The notes beneath the pieces are model-generated. The model was not told the DNA's origin. It ran no database searches and saw nothing but the letters and a program-made list of their open reading frames with translations. Below, piece by piece: positions 16,116 to 25,471 of a DNA stretch of 40,665 nucleotides. Position 1 is the first letter of the stretch. The number at the start of each line of letters is the position of its first letter. This DNA comes from Acidimicrobiia bacterium (GTDB taxonomy: Bacteria > Actinomycetota > Acidimicrobiia > IMCC26256 > PALSA-555). The stretch lies in NCBI GenBank assembly GCA_009694295.1, contig SHVJ01000008.1, positions 1-40,665 on the forward strand, given 5' to 3'. Both the position numbers and the translations under genes were made by a program.

Positions 16116-17612
16116 ATGACGACGTTCGTCCTCGCGGTCGATGCCGGCACCACTGGAGTTCGCACCCTCGCGGTCGACGAGCACGGCCGACCAGGCGCGT
16201 GGGCCTACCAAGAGTTCCCGCAGCACTTTCCGCGACCCGGGTGGGTCGAGCACGACCCTGACGACATCTGGACGGCCACGCTCGCTACGCTCACCGACGT
16301 CGTCGCCGCGCTCGGCGACGCGCGGATCGCCGGGATTGGGATCACCAACCAACGCGAGACGACCGTCGTGTGGGATCGCGCGACGGGCAGGGCGCGACAC
16401 CGTGCGATCGTGTGGCAGGACCGTCGCACCGCGGGCCGCTGCGATGAGCTGCGTGCCGCGGGTCACGAGGGACTCGTGCGTGAACGCACGGGGCTTGTCC
16501 TCGATCCGTACTTCTCGGCGACGAAGCTCGAATGGCTGCTGACGAAAGGTGGGGTCGTCGCCGACGGCAATCTTGCGTTCGGCACGGTCGATTCCTGGCT
16601 GCTGTGGCGACTGACCGGCGGTGCGGACGGTGGCGTGCACGCGACTGACACCACCAACGCCAGTCGCACACTGCTCCTCGACCTCGACACGCTGCAATGG
16701 AGCGACGACCTGCTGGGACTGTTCGGCATACCGGCGACGTGCCTGCCCGAGGTGCACCCGAGCCTCGGACGATTTGGGACGACACGACCGGACTGCGCCG
16801 CCGGGTTGCAGGTGCCGGTGAGTGGCATCGCCGGCGATCAGCAGGCCGCACTCTTCGGCCAGGCGTGCTTCGAGCCCGGCATGACCAAGAACACGTATGG
16901 AACCGGCTCGTTCGTCCTGATGAACCTCGGCGCCACGCGTCCCGCACCGGTGGACGGGTTGTTGACCACCGTGGCCTGGAGCACTGCCGACGACGTTGCG
17001 TACGCAATGGAGGGGGCGGTGTTCGTGACCGGCGCGGCGATCCAGTGGCTCCGCGATGGCCTCGGCATCATCGACGACGCGTCGGAGACCGGCCCACTCG
17101 CGGCGAGCGTGCCCGACACCGGCGGCGTCGTGATGGTGCCCGCGCTCACGGGGCTCGGATCACCGTGGTGGGACCCGTACGCGCGCGGCGCGGTCTTGGG
17201 AATCACTCGCGGTACGACCCGCGCGCACCTCGTACGCGCGGTCGTCGAAGCGATGGCCTGGCAAACACGCGATGTGGTAGATGCGATGACCTCGGCATCC
17301 GGGCTGACCGTCACCGAGCTACGCGCCGATGGTGGTGCCAGCGTGATGGACGTGCTGTGCCAGTTCCAAGCGGATGTCCTCGGCGTGCCCGTGCGGCGAC
17401 CGGTTGTGAAGGAGACCACCGCGCTGGGTGCGGCCTACTTGGCCGGGATCGCCGAAGGTGTGTGGGCAACGCCAGCCGACGCGGCAGCCGCGTGGCAAGA
17501 GGAAGCTGTGTACACGCCCGCGATGCCTGCCGACGAGGTCGCGCGTCGCCACGAAGAATGGCTGCGCGGCGTGGAGCGAGCCCGCGGCTGGGCCAAAGAG
17601 GCCGCCGATTAG
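16116..17612 (+). CDS. glpK: Glycerol kinase
   Basis: Phosphorylates glycerol to sn-glycerol 3-phosphate with ATP. The 498-residue product is the usual length and carries VLAVDAGTTGVRTLAVDE at the N-terminus. The substrate-side ITNQRETTVVWDRATG and VWQDRRTA, the FGGY motif GIAGDQQAALFGQACFEPG, and KNTYGTGSFVLMN follow. The C-terminal nucleotide region is LRADGGASVMDVLCQFQADV. The ATG at 16116 follows the upstream stop by 25 nt. It converges on an acyltransferase gene that uses glycerol-3-phosphate-derived lipids. Confidence 0.95.
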   Translation: MTTFVLAVDAGTTGVRTLAVDEHGRPGAWAYQEFPQHFPRPGWVEHDPDDIWTATLATLTDVVAALGDARIAGIGITNQRETTVVWDRATGRARHRAIVWQDRRTAGRCDELRAAGHEGLVRERTGLVLDPYFSATKLEWLLTKGGVVADGNLAFGTVDSWLLWRLTGGADGGVHATDTTNASRTLLLDLDTLQWSDDLLGLFGIPATCLPEVHPSLGRFGTTRPDCAAGLQVPVSGIAGDQQAALFGQACFEPGMTKNTYGTGSFVLMNLGATRPAPVDGLLTTVAWSTADDVAYAMEGAVFVTGAAIQWLRDGLGIIDDASETGPLAASVPDTGGVVMVPALTGLGSPWWDPYARGAVLGITRGTTRAHLVRAVVEAMAWQTRDVVDAMTSASGLTVTELRADGGASVMDVLCQFQADVLGVPVRRPVVKETTALGAAYLAGIAEGVWATPADAAAAWQEEAVYTPAMPADEVARRHEEWLRGVERARGWAKEAAD

Positions 17613-17629
17613 GCAGGGAGCGAACGGCC

Positions 17630-17652
17630 GCGGGACGGGTACCCCGGCCCGC
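17630..17652. terminator. Weak hairpin between convergent glpK and acyltransferase genes
   Basis: GCGGG (17630-17634) and CCCGC (17648-17652) pair around an inner GGGTACCC palindrome (17637-17644), in the 63-nt gap between two convergent stops. No U-run follows on either strand. It may help bidirectional termination. Confidence 0.3.
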
Positions 17653-17675
17653 AGAGAGCGACCGAGAAGTGAGGA

Positions 17676-18374
17676 TTAGGCAGGAAGTAGAGGCGCGACG
17701 CGGGCGAGCTCGGTGGGGAGATCCTCGGCTCGCTTCGTGGCGTAGGTGTCGCGGTATTCGTAGCGCTCGCAGAGTTGCACGATCTCGAACATCACCTCGT
17801 CGGTGAGCTGGCGGAGGGCAAGCCCCTCGGCGTCCTCGCGGTAACGCTCCGGCGGGATCGGTGCGCCAAAGCGGATCTTCACCTTGCGGAAGAAGCGCGG
17901 GAGCTTCTTGTCGACAGGCTGGCACTCTTCGGTGCCCACGAGACCAACGGGCACGATCGGTGCGCCGGTCTTGAGTGCGAGGCGGGCAACCCCAGTGTGC
18001 CCGCGGTGCGTGAACCCGTCGCGCGTGCGCGTGCCCTCGGGGTAGATGGCGAACACTCCCCCGGATTCGAGCACTTCGGTGGCTGCGGCGAGCGCGCCCT
18101 CGCTGGCGCTGCCACCCTCACGACGGATCGGGATCTGCCCAACGCCGCGGAAGAACCACGCGGTCTTCTTGGAGTCGAAGTACTCGGCCTTGGCCACAAA
18201 CGTCACCCGACGTCCGAGCACCAGCGGCAGGAAAAGCGAATCGAGGAACGAACGATGGTTCGCAGCGAGGATCACCGGTCCGGTCTTGGGTAGTGCGGAG
18301 CGGCCTTCCACGCGCACGCGGTAGAGCCCGCGCAGCGTCGGCGTGAGGATCGCCTTCATGAACCAATAGAACAT
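17676..18374 (-). CDS. 1-acyl-sn-glycerol-3-phosphate acyltransferase-like protein
   Basis: A 232-residue membrane-associated PlsC-family acyltransferase that adds the second acyl chain to make phosphatidate or a related lipid. The catalytic HX4D is H40-D45 in NHRSFLD and the EGTR phosphate-binding motif is at 113-116 (YPEGTRTRDG). Motif III GAPIVPVGLVG follows. The start is the ATG at 18374; a TTG immediately before it is possible. It sits 72 nt downstream of the aminotransferase on the same strand. Confidence 0.92.
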   Translation of the reverse strand: MFYWFMKAILTPTLRGLYRVRVEGRSALPKTGPVILAANHRSFLDSLFLPLVLGRRVTFVAKAEYFDSKKTAWFFRGVGQIPIRREGGSASEGALAAATEVLESGGVFAIYPEGTRTRDGFTHRGHTGVARLALKTGAPIVPVGLVGTEECQPVDKKLPRFFRKVKIRFGAPIPPERYREDAEGLALRQLTDEVMFEIVQLCERYEYRDTYATKRAEDLPTELARVAPLLPA

Positions 18375-18446
18375 CAACGATCAGACTACGGGGCCTCGCT
18401 CTGGGTTACGACAGGACTACTCCCCGGGTCGACTCCGCTGCTCGTC

Positions 18447-19622
18447 TCAGTCGAGCTTCTCGAGGCCCTTCTTGATACTCCGGACGGCCTGGCCGATGCG
18501 CTGCTCGTTCTCGACGAGCGCGAAGCGCACGAACCCCTCTCCGCCTGGCCCGAAGCCCATGCCCGGCGCTACCGCGACCTTGGCCTCATTGACCATCAGC
18601 TTGGCGAACTCAAGACTCCCCAACTCCTCGTAGGGCTCGGGGATCTTCGCCCAGACGAACATCGTGCCCTTGGGCTTCTCGATCTCCCATCCGATGCGGG
18701 CGAGGCCGTCGATGAGGGCGTCGCGCCGGCCGCGGTAGACCTCGTTCACTTCCTTCGGGAAATCGGGCTCCTCGTTCATGGCGACCGTCGCGGCGATCTG
18801 GATCGGAGCGAACGTGCCGTAGTCGAGGTAGCTCTTGAGCTTCGCAAGCGCGGCAACAACTTCGGCATTGCCGAGCAAGAAGCCCATGCGCCACCCGGCC
18901 ATCGAGAATGACTTCGTCATCGTGTACAACTCGACGGCAACCTCGTCGGCGCCGGGCACCTGGAGGATCGACGGTGGATCGAACCCGTCGAAGCCGAGAT
19001 CGGCATACGCGTTGTCGTGAACAAGCAGCACTTCGTGCTCACGTGCAAAGTCGACCATCTGTTGCATGAACACAAGGTCGACACATGTGGTGGTGGGGTT
19101 GTGCGGGAACGAGAGCACGATCACCCTCGGTCGCGGCCACGATTCCTCCCACGCTTCCATCAGGTTGGCGAAGAAGTCTTGGTCGGGGCCGAGGCGCACA
19201 TGACGCACGTCGGCGCCGGCGAACAACGGACCCCAGATGTGGATCGGGTACGACGGGCTCGGGACGAGCGCAGAGTCACCCGGACCCAGCAACACCCACA
19301 TGAGGTGCGAGAACCCTTCCTTCGCGCCGATCGTGGTGCAGGCCTGCGTCTCTGGATCGAGCTCGACGCCGAAGCGCCGCTTGTACAGGTCGGTAATTGC
19401 GAGTCGGAGCTTCGGAATCCCGCGGCTCGCCGAATAGCGGTGATTGCGAGGGTTGCGCACCGCCTCGATGAGCTTGTCGACGGCGACCGGCGGCGATGGC
19501 AGATCCGGGTTCCCGAAGCCAAGGTCGACGACGTCCTGACCGTCTCGCCGAAGATCCATCTTCAACGCATCGATGGTGGCGAAGACGTACGGCGGCAGCG
19601 CGTTGATCCGGCGGAACTCCAT
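18447..19622 (-). CDS. Class I/II PLP aminotransferase (AlaC-like)
   Basis: A 391-residue aminotransferase, probably glutamate-pyruvate or a related amino-acid transaminase. The start [14 protein letters not shown] is typical of the AlaC group. Landmarks are [11 protein letters not shown]175 in [10 protein letters not shown]203 and Y206 ([13 protein letters not shown]), the PLP lysine K237 in [16 protein letters not shown], and R245. The upstream in-frame extension to 19988 crosses the divergent crotonase and is not used. It diverges from that gene with 88 nt between starts. Confidence 0.93.
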   Translation of the reverse strand: MEFRRINALPPYVFATIDALKMDLRRDGQDVVDLGFGNPDLPSPPVAVDKLIEAVRNPRNHRYSASRGIPKLRLAITDLYKRRFGVELDPETQACTTIGAKEGFSHLMWVLLGPGDSALVPSPSYPIHIWGPLFAGADVRHVRLGPDQDFFANLMEAWEESWPRPRVIVLSFPHNPTTTCVDLVFMQQMVDFAREHEVLLVHDNAYADLGFDGFDPPSILQVPGADEVAVELYTMTKSFSMAGWRMGFLLGNAEVVAALAKLKSYLDYGTFAPIQIAATVAMNEEPDFPKEVNEVYRGRRDALIDGLARIGWEIEKPKGTMFVWAKIPEPYEELGSLEFAKLMVNEAKVAVAPGMGFGPGGEGFVRFALVENEQRIGQAVRSIKKGLEKLD

Positions 19623-19710
19623 CTGCAAAACGGTACCAGGGGCCTCTCCCACGAACCCTTGGAGTCGTGGCCGTAGGATCGCCGCCTTCATTCCCACGCG
19701 GAGGCCAACG

Positions 19711-20520
19711 ATGCCCGAGACCCTGTCCATCTCGACCGAGCACTGCACGATCGAGCGTGATGGTGCGGTCGTGATCATCACGATGAACCGGCCGGAGAAG
19801 AAGAACGCGCTGAGCCCGGCGATGCTCGTCGGCCTCGCCGACGCGTATACGTACGTCGACGACACCGTCGAGGTACGCGCCGCGGTGCTCACAGGTGCCG
19901 GTGGTGCGTTCTCCTCGGGCATGGACCTCACGTCCATGAACCAGCCCCGCAGCGAGTACGTCGAGAAGCGCATGACCGAGGAGCCCAACCTCCATTGGAA
20001 AGGTCTCTTGCGCGACTACCGCTGCACGAAGCCAATGATCGCCGCGGTCGAGGGGTATGCCGTTGCCGGTGGCACGGAGATGCTCCAGGGCACCGACATC
20101 CGCATCGCCGGCGAGGGTGCAATCTTCGGCGTGTGGGAAGCCCGCCGCGGCTTGTTCCCCCTCGGCGGTTCCGCGTGTCGGCTCCCCCGTCAGATCCCGT
20201 ACACGGTCGCGATGGACATCCTCTTGTCCGCGCGTGCAGTGAGCGCACACGAAGCGCTGGCGATCGGGCTCATCGGGCGAGTCGTTCCTGACGGCCAAGC
20301 GCTCTCGGTTGCCATCGGCGTGGCCAACCAGGTCGCCGAATGTGGGCCGCTCTCCACCAAGGCCATCCTCAAAGCGTGGCGCGAGACCGAGCACATGTCG
20401 GACCGCGACGCAATGCAACACCAGGACAAGATCGGCTGGGAGGTGTTCGCGAGCGACGACGCAAAGGAGGGGCCGCGCGCGTTCGCCGAGAAGCGCGCGC
20501 CGAAGTTCCAAGGTCAGTAG
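19711..20520 (+). CDS. Enoyl-CoA hydratase (crotonase family)
   Basis: A 269-residue crotonase-fold protein hydrating trans-2-enoyl-CoAs. The oxyanion hole lies in SGMDL and AGG. Both catalytic glutamates are present: E123 ([10 protein letters not shown]) and E143 ([12 protein letters not shown]). The C-terminal helix [14 protein letters not shown] is present. GGAGG precedes the ATG at 19711 by 6 nt. The stop overlaps the GTG of the thioesterase gene by one base, so they form an operon. Substrate not determined. Confidence 0.93.
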   Translation: MPETLSISTEHCTIERDGAVVIITMNRPEKKNALSPAMLVGLADAYTYVDDTVEVRAAVLTGAGGAFSSGMDLTSMNQPRSEYVEKRMTEEPNLHWKGLLRDYRCTKPMIAAVEGYAVAGGTEMLQGTDIRIAGEGAIFGVWEARRGLFPLGGSACRLPRQIPYTVAMDILLSARAVSAHEALAIGLIGRVVPDGQALSVAIGVANQVAECGPLSTKAILKAWRETEHMSDRDAMQHQDKIGWEVFASDDAKEGPRAFAEKRAPKFQGQ

Positions 20521-21194
20521 TGGCTCGTCGAGTCGGTTGGTACCCCGACGCCGCGACGTTCAGCACGCCGGCCCGGCTGCACCTCTCGTCGGTCACGCGC
20601 CGGTTGGTCGACGCCATCCTCACGGTCCCGGCCGATGAGGCGCAGCTCGAGCAGCACGCGGCCGACCTCGAGCTGCTGGTCGCAAGGTTGGAAGGCGCAA
20701 AGTTCGACGACGCCGATGCGGCGCGCGCCCTGGAGCGCAGCCACGACGACTACCTCCCCCGCAGCCCCTTGGTTGGTGAGCTGAACGTCGTCGCGCCACC
20801 GTTTTCGTGGGAGTTCCACGACGGGCGCGTCCGCGCCCACGGCGTGTTCAGTGCCGCGCACGAAGGCCCACCGGGCTACGTACACGGCGGATGGGTGGCG
20901 CTGGCGTTCGACGAGGCACTCGGCATCGCCAACGTCGCATCCGGCAACCCGGGCATGACCGCGCGACTGACCGTGCGCTACCGGCGGCCGACCCCGTTGC
21001 ACGTCGACCTGGTGATGGAAGCCTGGGCCGACCGCGTCGAGGGGCGACGCGTCCACACCATCGGACGGCTCATGGACGGCGACACCGTCACCGCCGAGGC
21101 CGAAGGCATGTTCGTGAACATCGGTGCCGAACGCGCCCTCGAGTACTTCGGCGAGCGCCCCGTGAGCCCCGAACCCACCGACCCCCTCCCTTAA
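20520..21194 (+). CDS. PaaI-like hotdog thioesterase
   Basis: A 224-residue protein whose C-terminal half has a PaaI-type hotdog thioesterase domain: GVFSAAHEGPPGYVHGGWVALAFDEALG, with the catalytic GYVHGG-Wx7-DE pattern, then TARLTVRYRRPTPLH. The N-terminal third is helical and charged. It likely hydrolyses acyl-CoAs. The GTG at 20520 shares its G with the upstream TAG stop, so it is coupled to the crotonase gene. The longer in-frame extension runs back through the crotonase gene and is rejected. Confidence 0.88.
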   Translation: MARRVGWYPDAATFSTPARLHLSSVTRRLVDAILTVPADEAQLEQHAADLELLVARLEGAKFDDADAARALERSHDDYLPRSPLVGELNVVAPPFSWEFHDGRVRAHGVFSAAHEGPPGYVHGGWVALAFDEALGIANVASGNPGMTARLTVRYRRPTPLHVDLVMEAWADRVEGRRVHTIGRLMDGDTVTAEAEGMFVNIGAERALEYFGERPVSPEPTDPLP

Positions 21195-21204
21195 CCCTCG
21201 AATG

Positions 21205-21243
21205 TGCGTCATTTGCCCGCGATAGTCGCGGGAATCTGACGCA
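21205..21243. terminator. Bidirectional hairpin between convergent operons
   Basis: An 18-nt arm pair (21205-21222 with 21226-21243) has a perfect inner stem CCCGCGA-TAG-TCGCGGG, three mismatches, then TGCGTCA-TGACGCA. It fills the 62-nt gap between the hotdog gene and the LLM gene, which converge. A short A/T-containing flank follows on each side, without a long U-run. Confidence 0.6.
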
Positions 21244-21256
21244 AATTGGCTCGCGA

Positions 21257-22096
21257 TCAGCGGCGCGCTAAGAGCGGCATCACCGATTCGCCGAGCAGGC
21301 GGACAGTGCGGGGGTCGGCGGCGTCGACTGCGCCGAGGATCGCCCAGTCGGCACCGCCATCAGCAAGCTCCGCGAGTGCGCCGGCAACCGTGGCGGGGTT
21401 GCCGACGATCGTGTCGCTCGACGCGTGCATCTGCGCGGCGCGCTCGGTCGCAGCCGCGTCCGTCTCATCGAGCACGACGAGGCCACTCCAGGTGCACTCG
21501 AAGGGTGAACGCACTGCCTCGGGCCTCATCGCGCGGGCCCACTCCAAGAACGTCGCGGGGCCCACGCCCCATGCGTTCCACCCGTCGGCCTCTCGCGCCG
21601 CCAGCCCGCGAACCGATGGCGCGAGCCCACCCACCCACACGGGAGCCCCCTGATCGCGGACGACACGGACTGTCTCCTCGAGCTCCATCACGCGCTCACT
21701 GACTGAGCCGAAACCCAACCCGAACGACTCGTTCTCCTCGCGGCTTTCAGAATCACCTGCACCAACACCAGCGATGACGCGCCCCGGTGCGATGCGCGCG
21801 GCGGTCGCCACAGCCGCCGCGGTCGAAGCCGCCGGACGCAACGACGCGCGCAGTACCAAGGTGCCGATCGAGACCTGCGTGGTCGCTTCGGCGATGGCGC
21901 CCAACAGACTGATCGCTTCGATCGCGGGCCGCCGCTCACCGTCGCGACCACGGCGAAACACGTGGTCGTAGACGAACACACCGTCGATGCCGCACTCCTC
22001 CGCGATGCGAGCCGCGCTGAGCGCGATCTCAGGGTCCTGCACGAACGAAGGCAAGGTAAGGCCGATGCGCATTCGCCCACTCATGCGGGCGCTCAT
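21257..22096 (-). CDS. LLM-class (F420/FMN-dependent) oxidoreductase
   Basis: A 279-residue luciferase-like monooxygenase-fold protein. Typical signatures are MRIGLTLPSF near the N-terminus, the strand-and-loop FVYDHVF, and the central IAPGRVIAGVGAGDSESREENESFGL; the latter resembles F420-binding members. Such enzymes reduce or oxidise substrates using coenzyme F420 or flavin; the substrate is unknown. The ATG at 22096 overlaps the kinase stop as ATGA; internal ATGs at 22084 and 22072 are alternatives. It is last in an eight-gene operon and precedes the 21205-21243 hairpin. Confidence 0.88.
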   Translation of the reverse strand: MSARMSGRMRIGLTLPSFVQDPEIALSAARIAEECGIDGVFVYDHVFRRGRDGERRPAIEAISLLGAIAEATTQVSIGTLVLRASLRPAASTAAAVATAARIAPGRVIAGVGAGDSESREENESFGLGFGSVSERVMELEETVRVVRDQGAPVWVGGLAPSVRGLAAREADGWNAWGVGPATFLEWARAMRPEAVRSPFECTWSGLVVLDETDAAATERAAQMHASSDTIVGNPATVAGALAELADGGADWAILGAVDAADPRTVRLLGESVMPLLARR

Positions 22097-23061
22097 GCGA
22101 TCAGCTCTCGGGCCAGCGCGGCCGCGCCGACAACACCAGCCTGCGCGCCGAGCTCCGCGAGCACGATGGGCACGTTCGGCCGGAACGACGCTCCCTCGAG
22201 ATGGTGATCGAAGGCGATACGTATCGGGTCGAGCAGCAGATCGCCGAGCGCGGCCAGGCCGCCCGACACCACGATGATCTCCGGGTCAAGGATGTTGGCG
22301 AGCCCCACGAAACCAAGGGCTACCTGGCGCGCGTAGTCACCGAGGATCGCCACGCCATCGACTTCCCCAGCCTTCGCCGAGTCACCCACGAGGTAGCCCG
22401 TGACGGCGTCGAGGTCGCCACCCGCACGCGCGAGCACGTTCGGCGCTCCACCGTCGGCACACCGCGCTCTCGCCAAGTGTCCGAGCGCGGTCCCCGAAGC
22501 CGCGGCTTCCCAATGCCCGCGCTCCCCACACGCGCACATCAATCCGTGCGGGTCGAACTGCCAATGCCCCACTTCGGCGGCAAACCCGTGCGCGCCGCGA
22601 AAGATCCGGCCGTCGATCACGATGCCCCCGCCGACTCCGGTTCCGAGCGTGATCACCAACGCGTGACGCGCGCCGCGAGCAGCCCCGTGACAGACCTCGC
22701 CCCAAGCCGCAACGTTCGCATCGTTGTCGACGATGACCGGGAGCCCGGTCGCGTCGACGAGAGCCGCGCGCAATGGTGCTTGGCGCAGCATCGGCAGGTT
22801 CGGTGCGTAGTGCGCCATTCCATCGCCATCGATGAGTGCGGCGACCCCGACACCGATCGCGTTCGCTCCCGATGATGCAGCGAGCGTGCTCGCGTGGTGT
22901 GCGATCGCGGCGATGAGCTCGTGAAAGTCGCCACCGGTGTGCTCGTGCTCCTCGTCGAGCACCTCACCCGTCGACGCAACGGCCGCAACCCGCAGGTTCG
23001 TACCGCCAAGGTCGACTCCAATGGTCGGCCCAATGGTGGCCCCAGTGGCGGTCTGGATCAC
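22093..23061 (-). CDS. ROK-family sugar kinase (glucokinase-like)
   Basis: A 322-residue ROK kinase that phosphorylates a hexose or amino sugar with ATP. The N-terminal phosphate loop is GVDLGGTNLRVAAV, the catalytic motif is VDNDANVAAWGE (D114), and LGTGVGGGIVIDG follows. The zinc motif reads C176, C178, H183 (CACGERGHWE), where the family usually has CxCGxxGCxE, so the third cysteine is a histidine; H166 is retained. The GTG start overlaps the SRPBCC stop as GTGA. It sits between an SRPBCC protein and the LLM gene. Confidence 0.92.
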   Translation of the reverse strand: MIQTATGATIGPTIGVDLGGTNLRVAAVASTGEVLDEEHEHTGGDFHELIAAIAHHASTLAASSGANAIGVGVAALIDGDGMAHYAPNLPMLRQAPLRAALVDATGLPVIVDNDANVAAWGEVCHGAARGARHALVITLGTGVGGGIVIDGRIFRGAHGFAAEVGHWQFDPHGLMCACGERGHWEAAASGTALGHLARARCADGGAPNVLARAGGDLDAVTGYLVGDSAKAGEVDGVAILGDYARQVALGFVGLANILDPEIIVVSGGLAALGDLLLDPIRIAFDHHLEGASFRPNVPIVLAELGAQAGVVGAAALARELIA

Positions 23062-23855
23062 TCCGCGAGGTCGAGATGGCGAAGCGTTGCTCCGAGCGTT
23101 GACTCGCCATCAGCATCTGCCGCGGCCTCATCGCCGCGCGCGTCCTGCTGCTCACGCACGGCCTTCCCGGCTGCATCCACCACGCATTGCGCGGCGAGCA
23201 GCAGCTCCTGCGCCGCCCGCACCACGTGCTCGGCGACCTCGGGGCCGGCTTCGAGTAGCGCACCAACGAGCGATTCGATCGCGCTCTGCGGCGGGAGACC
23301 CGGCCCGGCCTCCGGCTCCCCGACCGAGCCGGTCAGGATCTGGAGCTCCGGCTCGCCGATTCCCTGCTGGAGAGGTTCCGGCTCGTCGAGCACGGGCTCG
23401 CTGTCGTGCAGTTGCGTGCTCATCGGCTCGACCTCTTTCTTCAGCTCTTTGAGTGCTGTTCCCACGATCATGCCCGCTGCTCGACGCTTGATCATCCCGG
23501 GCAACGGGATCGCGACGTCGACCAACAGGTCGTAGGTGACCAGCGTGCCCGGGCCGTGGGCCTCGAAGCCATAACGCCCGTCGAGCTGACGGAGCACGTC
23601 GCCCTCCACGAGGTTCCAGGAGAAGGCAGCGGGAACTTCGGTGTAGTCGTACTGGAGCACGTAATGGATGCTGCGGCCCAGCCCGGCGACCCGGAACTCC
23701 ACCCGACGTCCGCGCCCCTGGTCGTCGCGCTCGAGCACGGCAGCGTGCTTCACATCCTTCGCCCACTCCGGGTACCGCTCGAAGTCGGTGGCGACGGTCC
23801 AGCACAGTTCGGGCGACGCTCCGATGCTGATTCGCTCGTGCGCCTCATCTGCCAT
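23058..23855 (-). CDS. SRPBCC (START-like) protein with helical C-terminal tail
   Basis: A 265-residue protein. The first 145 residues form a polyketide-cyclase/SRPBCC lipid-binding fold (ERISIGASPELCWTVATDFERYPEWAKDV and IHYVLQYDYTEVPAAFSWNL). A linker rich in proline and glutamate follows. The last 70 residues are an alanine-rich helical region (EVAEHVVRAAQELLLAAQCV). The ligand is unknown; in mycobacteria a related protein lies near pimB. ATG 23855 is clear. It overlaps the ROK gene as GTGA. Confidence 0.85.
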   Translation of the reverse strand: MADEAHERISIGASPELCWTVATDFERYPEWAKDVKHAAVLERDDQGRGRRVEFRVAGLGRSIHYVLQYDYTEVPAAFSWNLVEGDVLRQLDGRYGFEAHGPGTLVTYDLLVDVAIPLPGMIKRRAAGMIVGTALKELKKEVEPMSTQLHDSEPVLDEPEPLQQGIGEPELQILTGSVGEPEAGPGLPPQSAIESLVGALLEAGPEVAEHVVRAAQELLLAAQCVVDAAGKAVREQQDARGDEAAADADGESTLGATLRHLDLAE

Positions 23856-23913
23856 ACGCCCATCGAACCAAGACCCGCGCACTCGCGCAACTTGAAGCCC
23901 GCGATCGGTGCGG

Positions 23914-24330
23914 TCAGCGGGGCTTGGGCGCCGGACGGGGCGGAAAGACTCCGTGGCGCGCCGCCCACAGCCCCACCAGACCACACGGGAGCATCGGCAC
24001 GAGAACGCCGAACGGGTCCGCCGCGGCGGTGGCCACGGTTACGACCAGACAGGCGCCGAACGCTCCGAACAACTGCCAGCGCACCTCCTTCGGTGCGCCG
24101 CCGACCGTGAGGAAGAGGCTCGCGACCGCGAGGTCCTCACCTTGCGCACTTCTGGAGAACGCGACCGCAAACGCCCAGACCCACACGATGAGCGAGAGAC
24201 CGAAGAGCACGAGGGCCGTCGCGATTGCGACCTCCTCGATGTCGTCAAGACCCAGCGCGAATGGGATGGCAGTCAGCGCGAACAGCGCATTCGCCACCCA
24301 CGACGCAACGATGATCGCCCGGCCCACCAC
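23914..24330 (-). CDS. Small four-helix membrane protein, unknown
   Basis: A 138-residue protein with four predicted membrane helices: IIVASWVANALFALTAIPFAL, VAIATALVLFGLSLIVWVWAF, QLFGAFGACLVVTVATAAA and a weaker GVLVPMLPCGLVGLWAA, ending in a proline-rich basic tail. It reads from the GTG at 24330, just 10 nt past the PimB-like stop, so it belongs to the same operon. Family not recognised; it could be an accessory membrane component for the lipid or sugar enzymes beside it. Confidence 0.75.
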   Translation of the reverse strand: MVGRAIIVASWVANALFALTAIPFALGLDDIEEVAIATALVLFGLSLIVWVWAFAVAFSRSAQGEDLAVASLFLTVGGAPKEVRWQLFGAFGACLVVTVATAAADPFGVLVPMLPCGLVGLWAARHGVFPPRPAPKPR

Positions 24331-24340
24331 GTTCCTGACC

Positions 24341-25471
24341 TTAGTGAGCGAGTTGCAACAGACTCAGGTCGCCCGCGGCGAGGGGTGCGAGCCGCTTGGT
24401 AAGTACGTCATACGAGAAGTCGGCGCGCGCTCGCTGAAGCGCGGCTTCGCCGATGGTTACGCGCAGCGCGTCGTCGGCGAGCAACCGTCCGATCGCATCT
24501 CGCACCGCCGTCACATCGCGCGGCTCGACGACGAAGCCGGTCTCGCCGTCGATGACGGCTTCCGGTGCCCCACCACTGTTCCCCGCGACCGCCGGCACCG
24601 CGCATGCAGCAGCCTCCATGTAGACGATCCCGAACCCTTCGGCTTCGAGCCCTCCCCAACGATCGCGACACAACATGGAGAACACATCGGCGCAGCCGTA
24701 GACGGCAGGCAAGTCCTCCCCCGACACACGGCCGAGGAAGTGACACCGCTCGCCGAGCGGCTTGGCGCGCCGCTCCAAGCGCTCCCCGTCACGCCCGGTC
24801 CCGGCGATCGCGACGTGTACACCGTCGAGACCGGCGATTGCGTCGATGAGAACGTCGAATCCCTTCCGCGGCACGAGCCGACTCACACCGAGCACGAGTG
24901 GCGCGTCGGGCGGAATCCCGAGTCGCGTGCGTACAGCGCGTCGCTCATCGCACGTCAGTGGGTGGAAGCGCGTCGGGTCAACACCCGGCGGCACTACGAG
25001 CGTCGGCACCTCGCGCTTGGCCACGCGCATCACGGTGCTCGCCGAGAACGGGCCGGCAACGACCACGCCGGCTGCTCCACGCAACACGCGCTTGCCGATC
25101 CGATGGGTGATCGGGATGTGCCCGTAGACGGAAACCTCCGCACCGTGCGCCACGATCACATACGGCGCGGCGGTCAAGCGCGGCCCGATCGCGCCGAGCG
25201 GGACCATGGGATCGATAAAGACGACCGACGCGTTGACTTCGCGCGCCAGATCGTCCACGCGTTGGCAGATCGCCCGCGTCGGGAGCAAGAACTTTTGACG
25301 GGCGCGCTCGATGCGGAACTTCTGCTCGGCATCCCATACCGCAGCATCGGGATGCGTCGTCGTAAAGACAGTTGTCTCAGCCCGCGGGAGTCGACTCCAC
25401 AGCTCGTAGAGATACGACTGGATGCCACCCACCTTCGGTGGGAAGTCGTTGGTGGCGAGCAGTGAGGTCAT
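24341..25471 (-). CDS. GT4 glycosyltransferase, PimB-like mannosyltransferase
   Basis: A 376-residue GT-B retaining glycosyltransferase. The start SLLATNDFPPKVGGIQSYLY, the donor-domain VSRLVPRKGFDVLIDAI and the EGFGIVYMEAAACAVPAVAGN (EX7E-type nucleotide-sugar site) closely resemble actinobacterial PimB, which adds a mannose from GDP-mannose to phosphatidylinositol mannoside. This resemblance is by memory, not alignment. The ATG overlaps the MFS stop as ATGA. Context with a ROK kinase and membrane protein suits envelope glycolipid synthesis. Confidence 0.87.
   Translation of the reverse strand: MTSLLATNDFPPKVGGIQSYLYELWSRLPRAETTVFTTTHPDAAVWDAEQKFRIERARQKFLLPTRAICQRVDDLAREVNASVVFIDPMVPLGAIGPRLTAAPYVIVAHGAEVSVYGHIPITHRIGKRVLRGAAGVVVAGPFSASTVMRVAKREVPTLVVPPGVDPTRFHPLTCDERRAVRTRLGIPPDAPLVLGVSRLVPRKGFDVLIDAIAGLDGVHVAIAGTGRDGERLERRAKPLGERCHFLGRVSGEDLPAVYGCADVFSMLCRDRWGGLEAEGFGIVYMEAAACAVPAVAGNSGGAPEAVIDGETGFVVEPRDVTAVRDAIGRLLADDALRVTIGEAALQRARADFSYDVLTKRLAPLAAGDLSLLQLAH

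Noticed and set aside
17607-17684. Direct repeat GATTAGGCAGG at 17607-17617 and 17674-17684 as an att site or target duplication
   Set aside because: Eleven bases near two stop codons with no mobile element between them; likely chance similarity.
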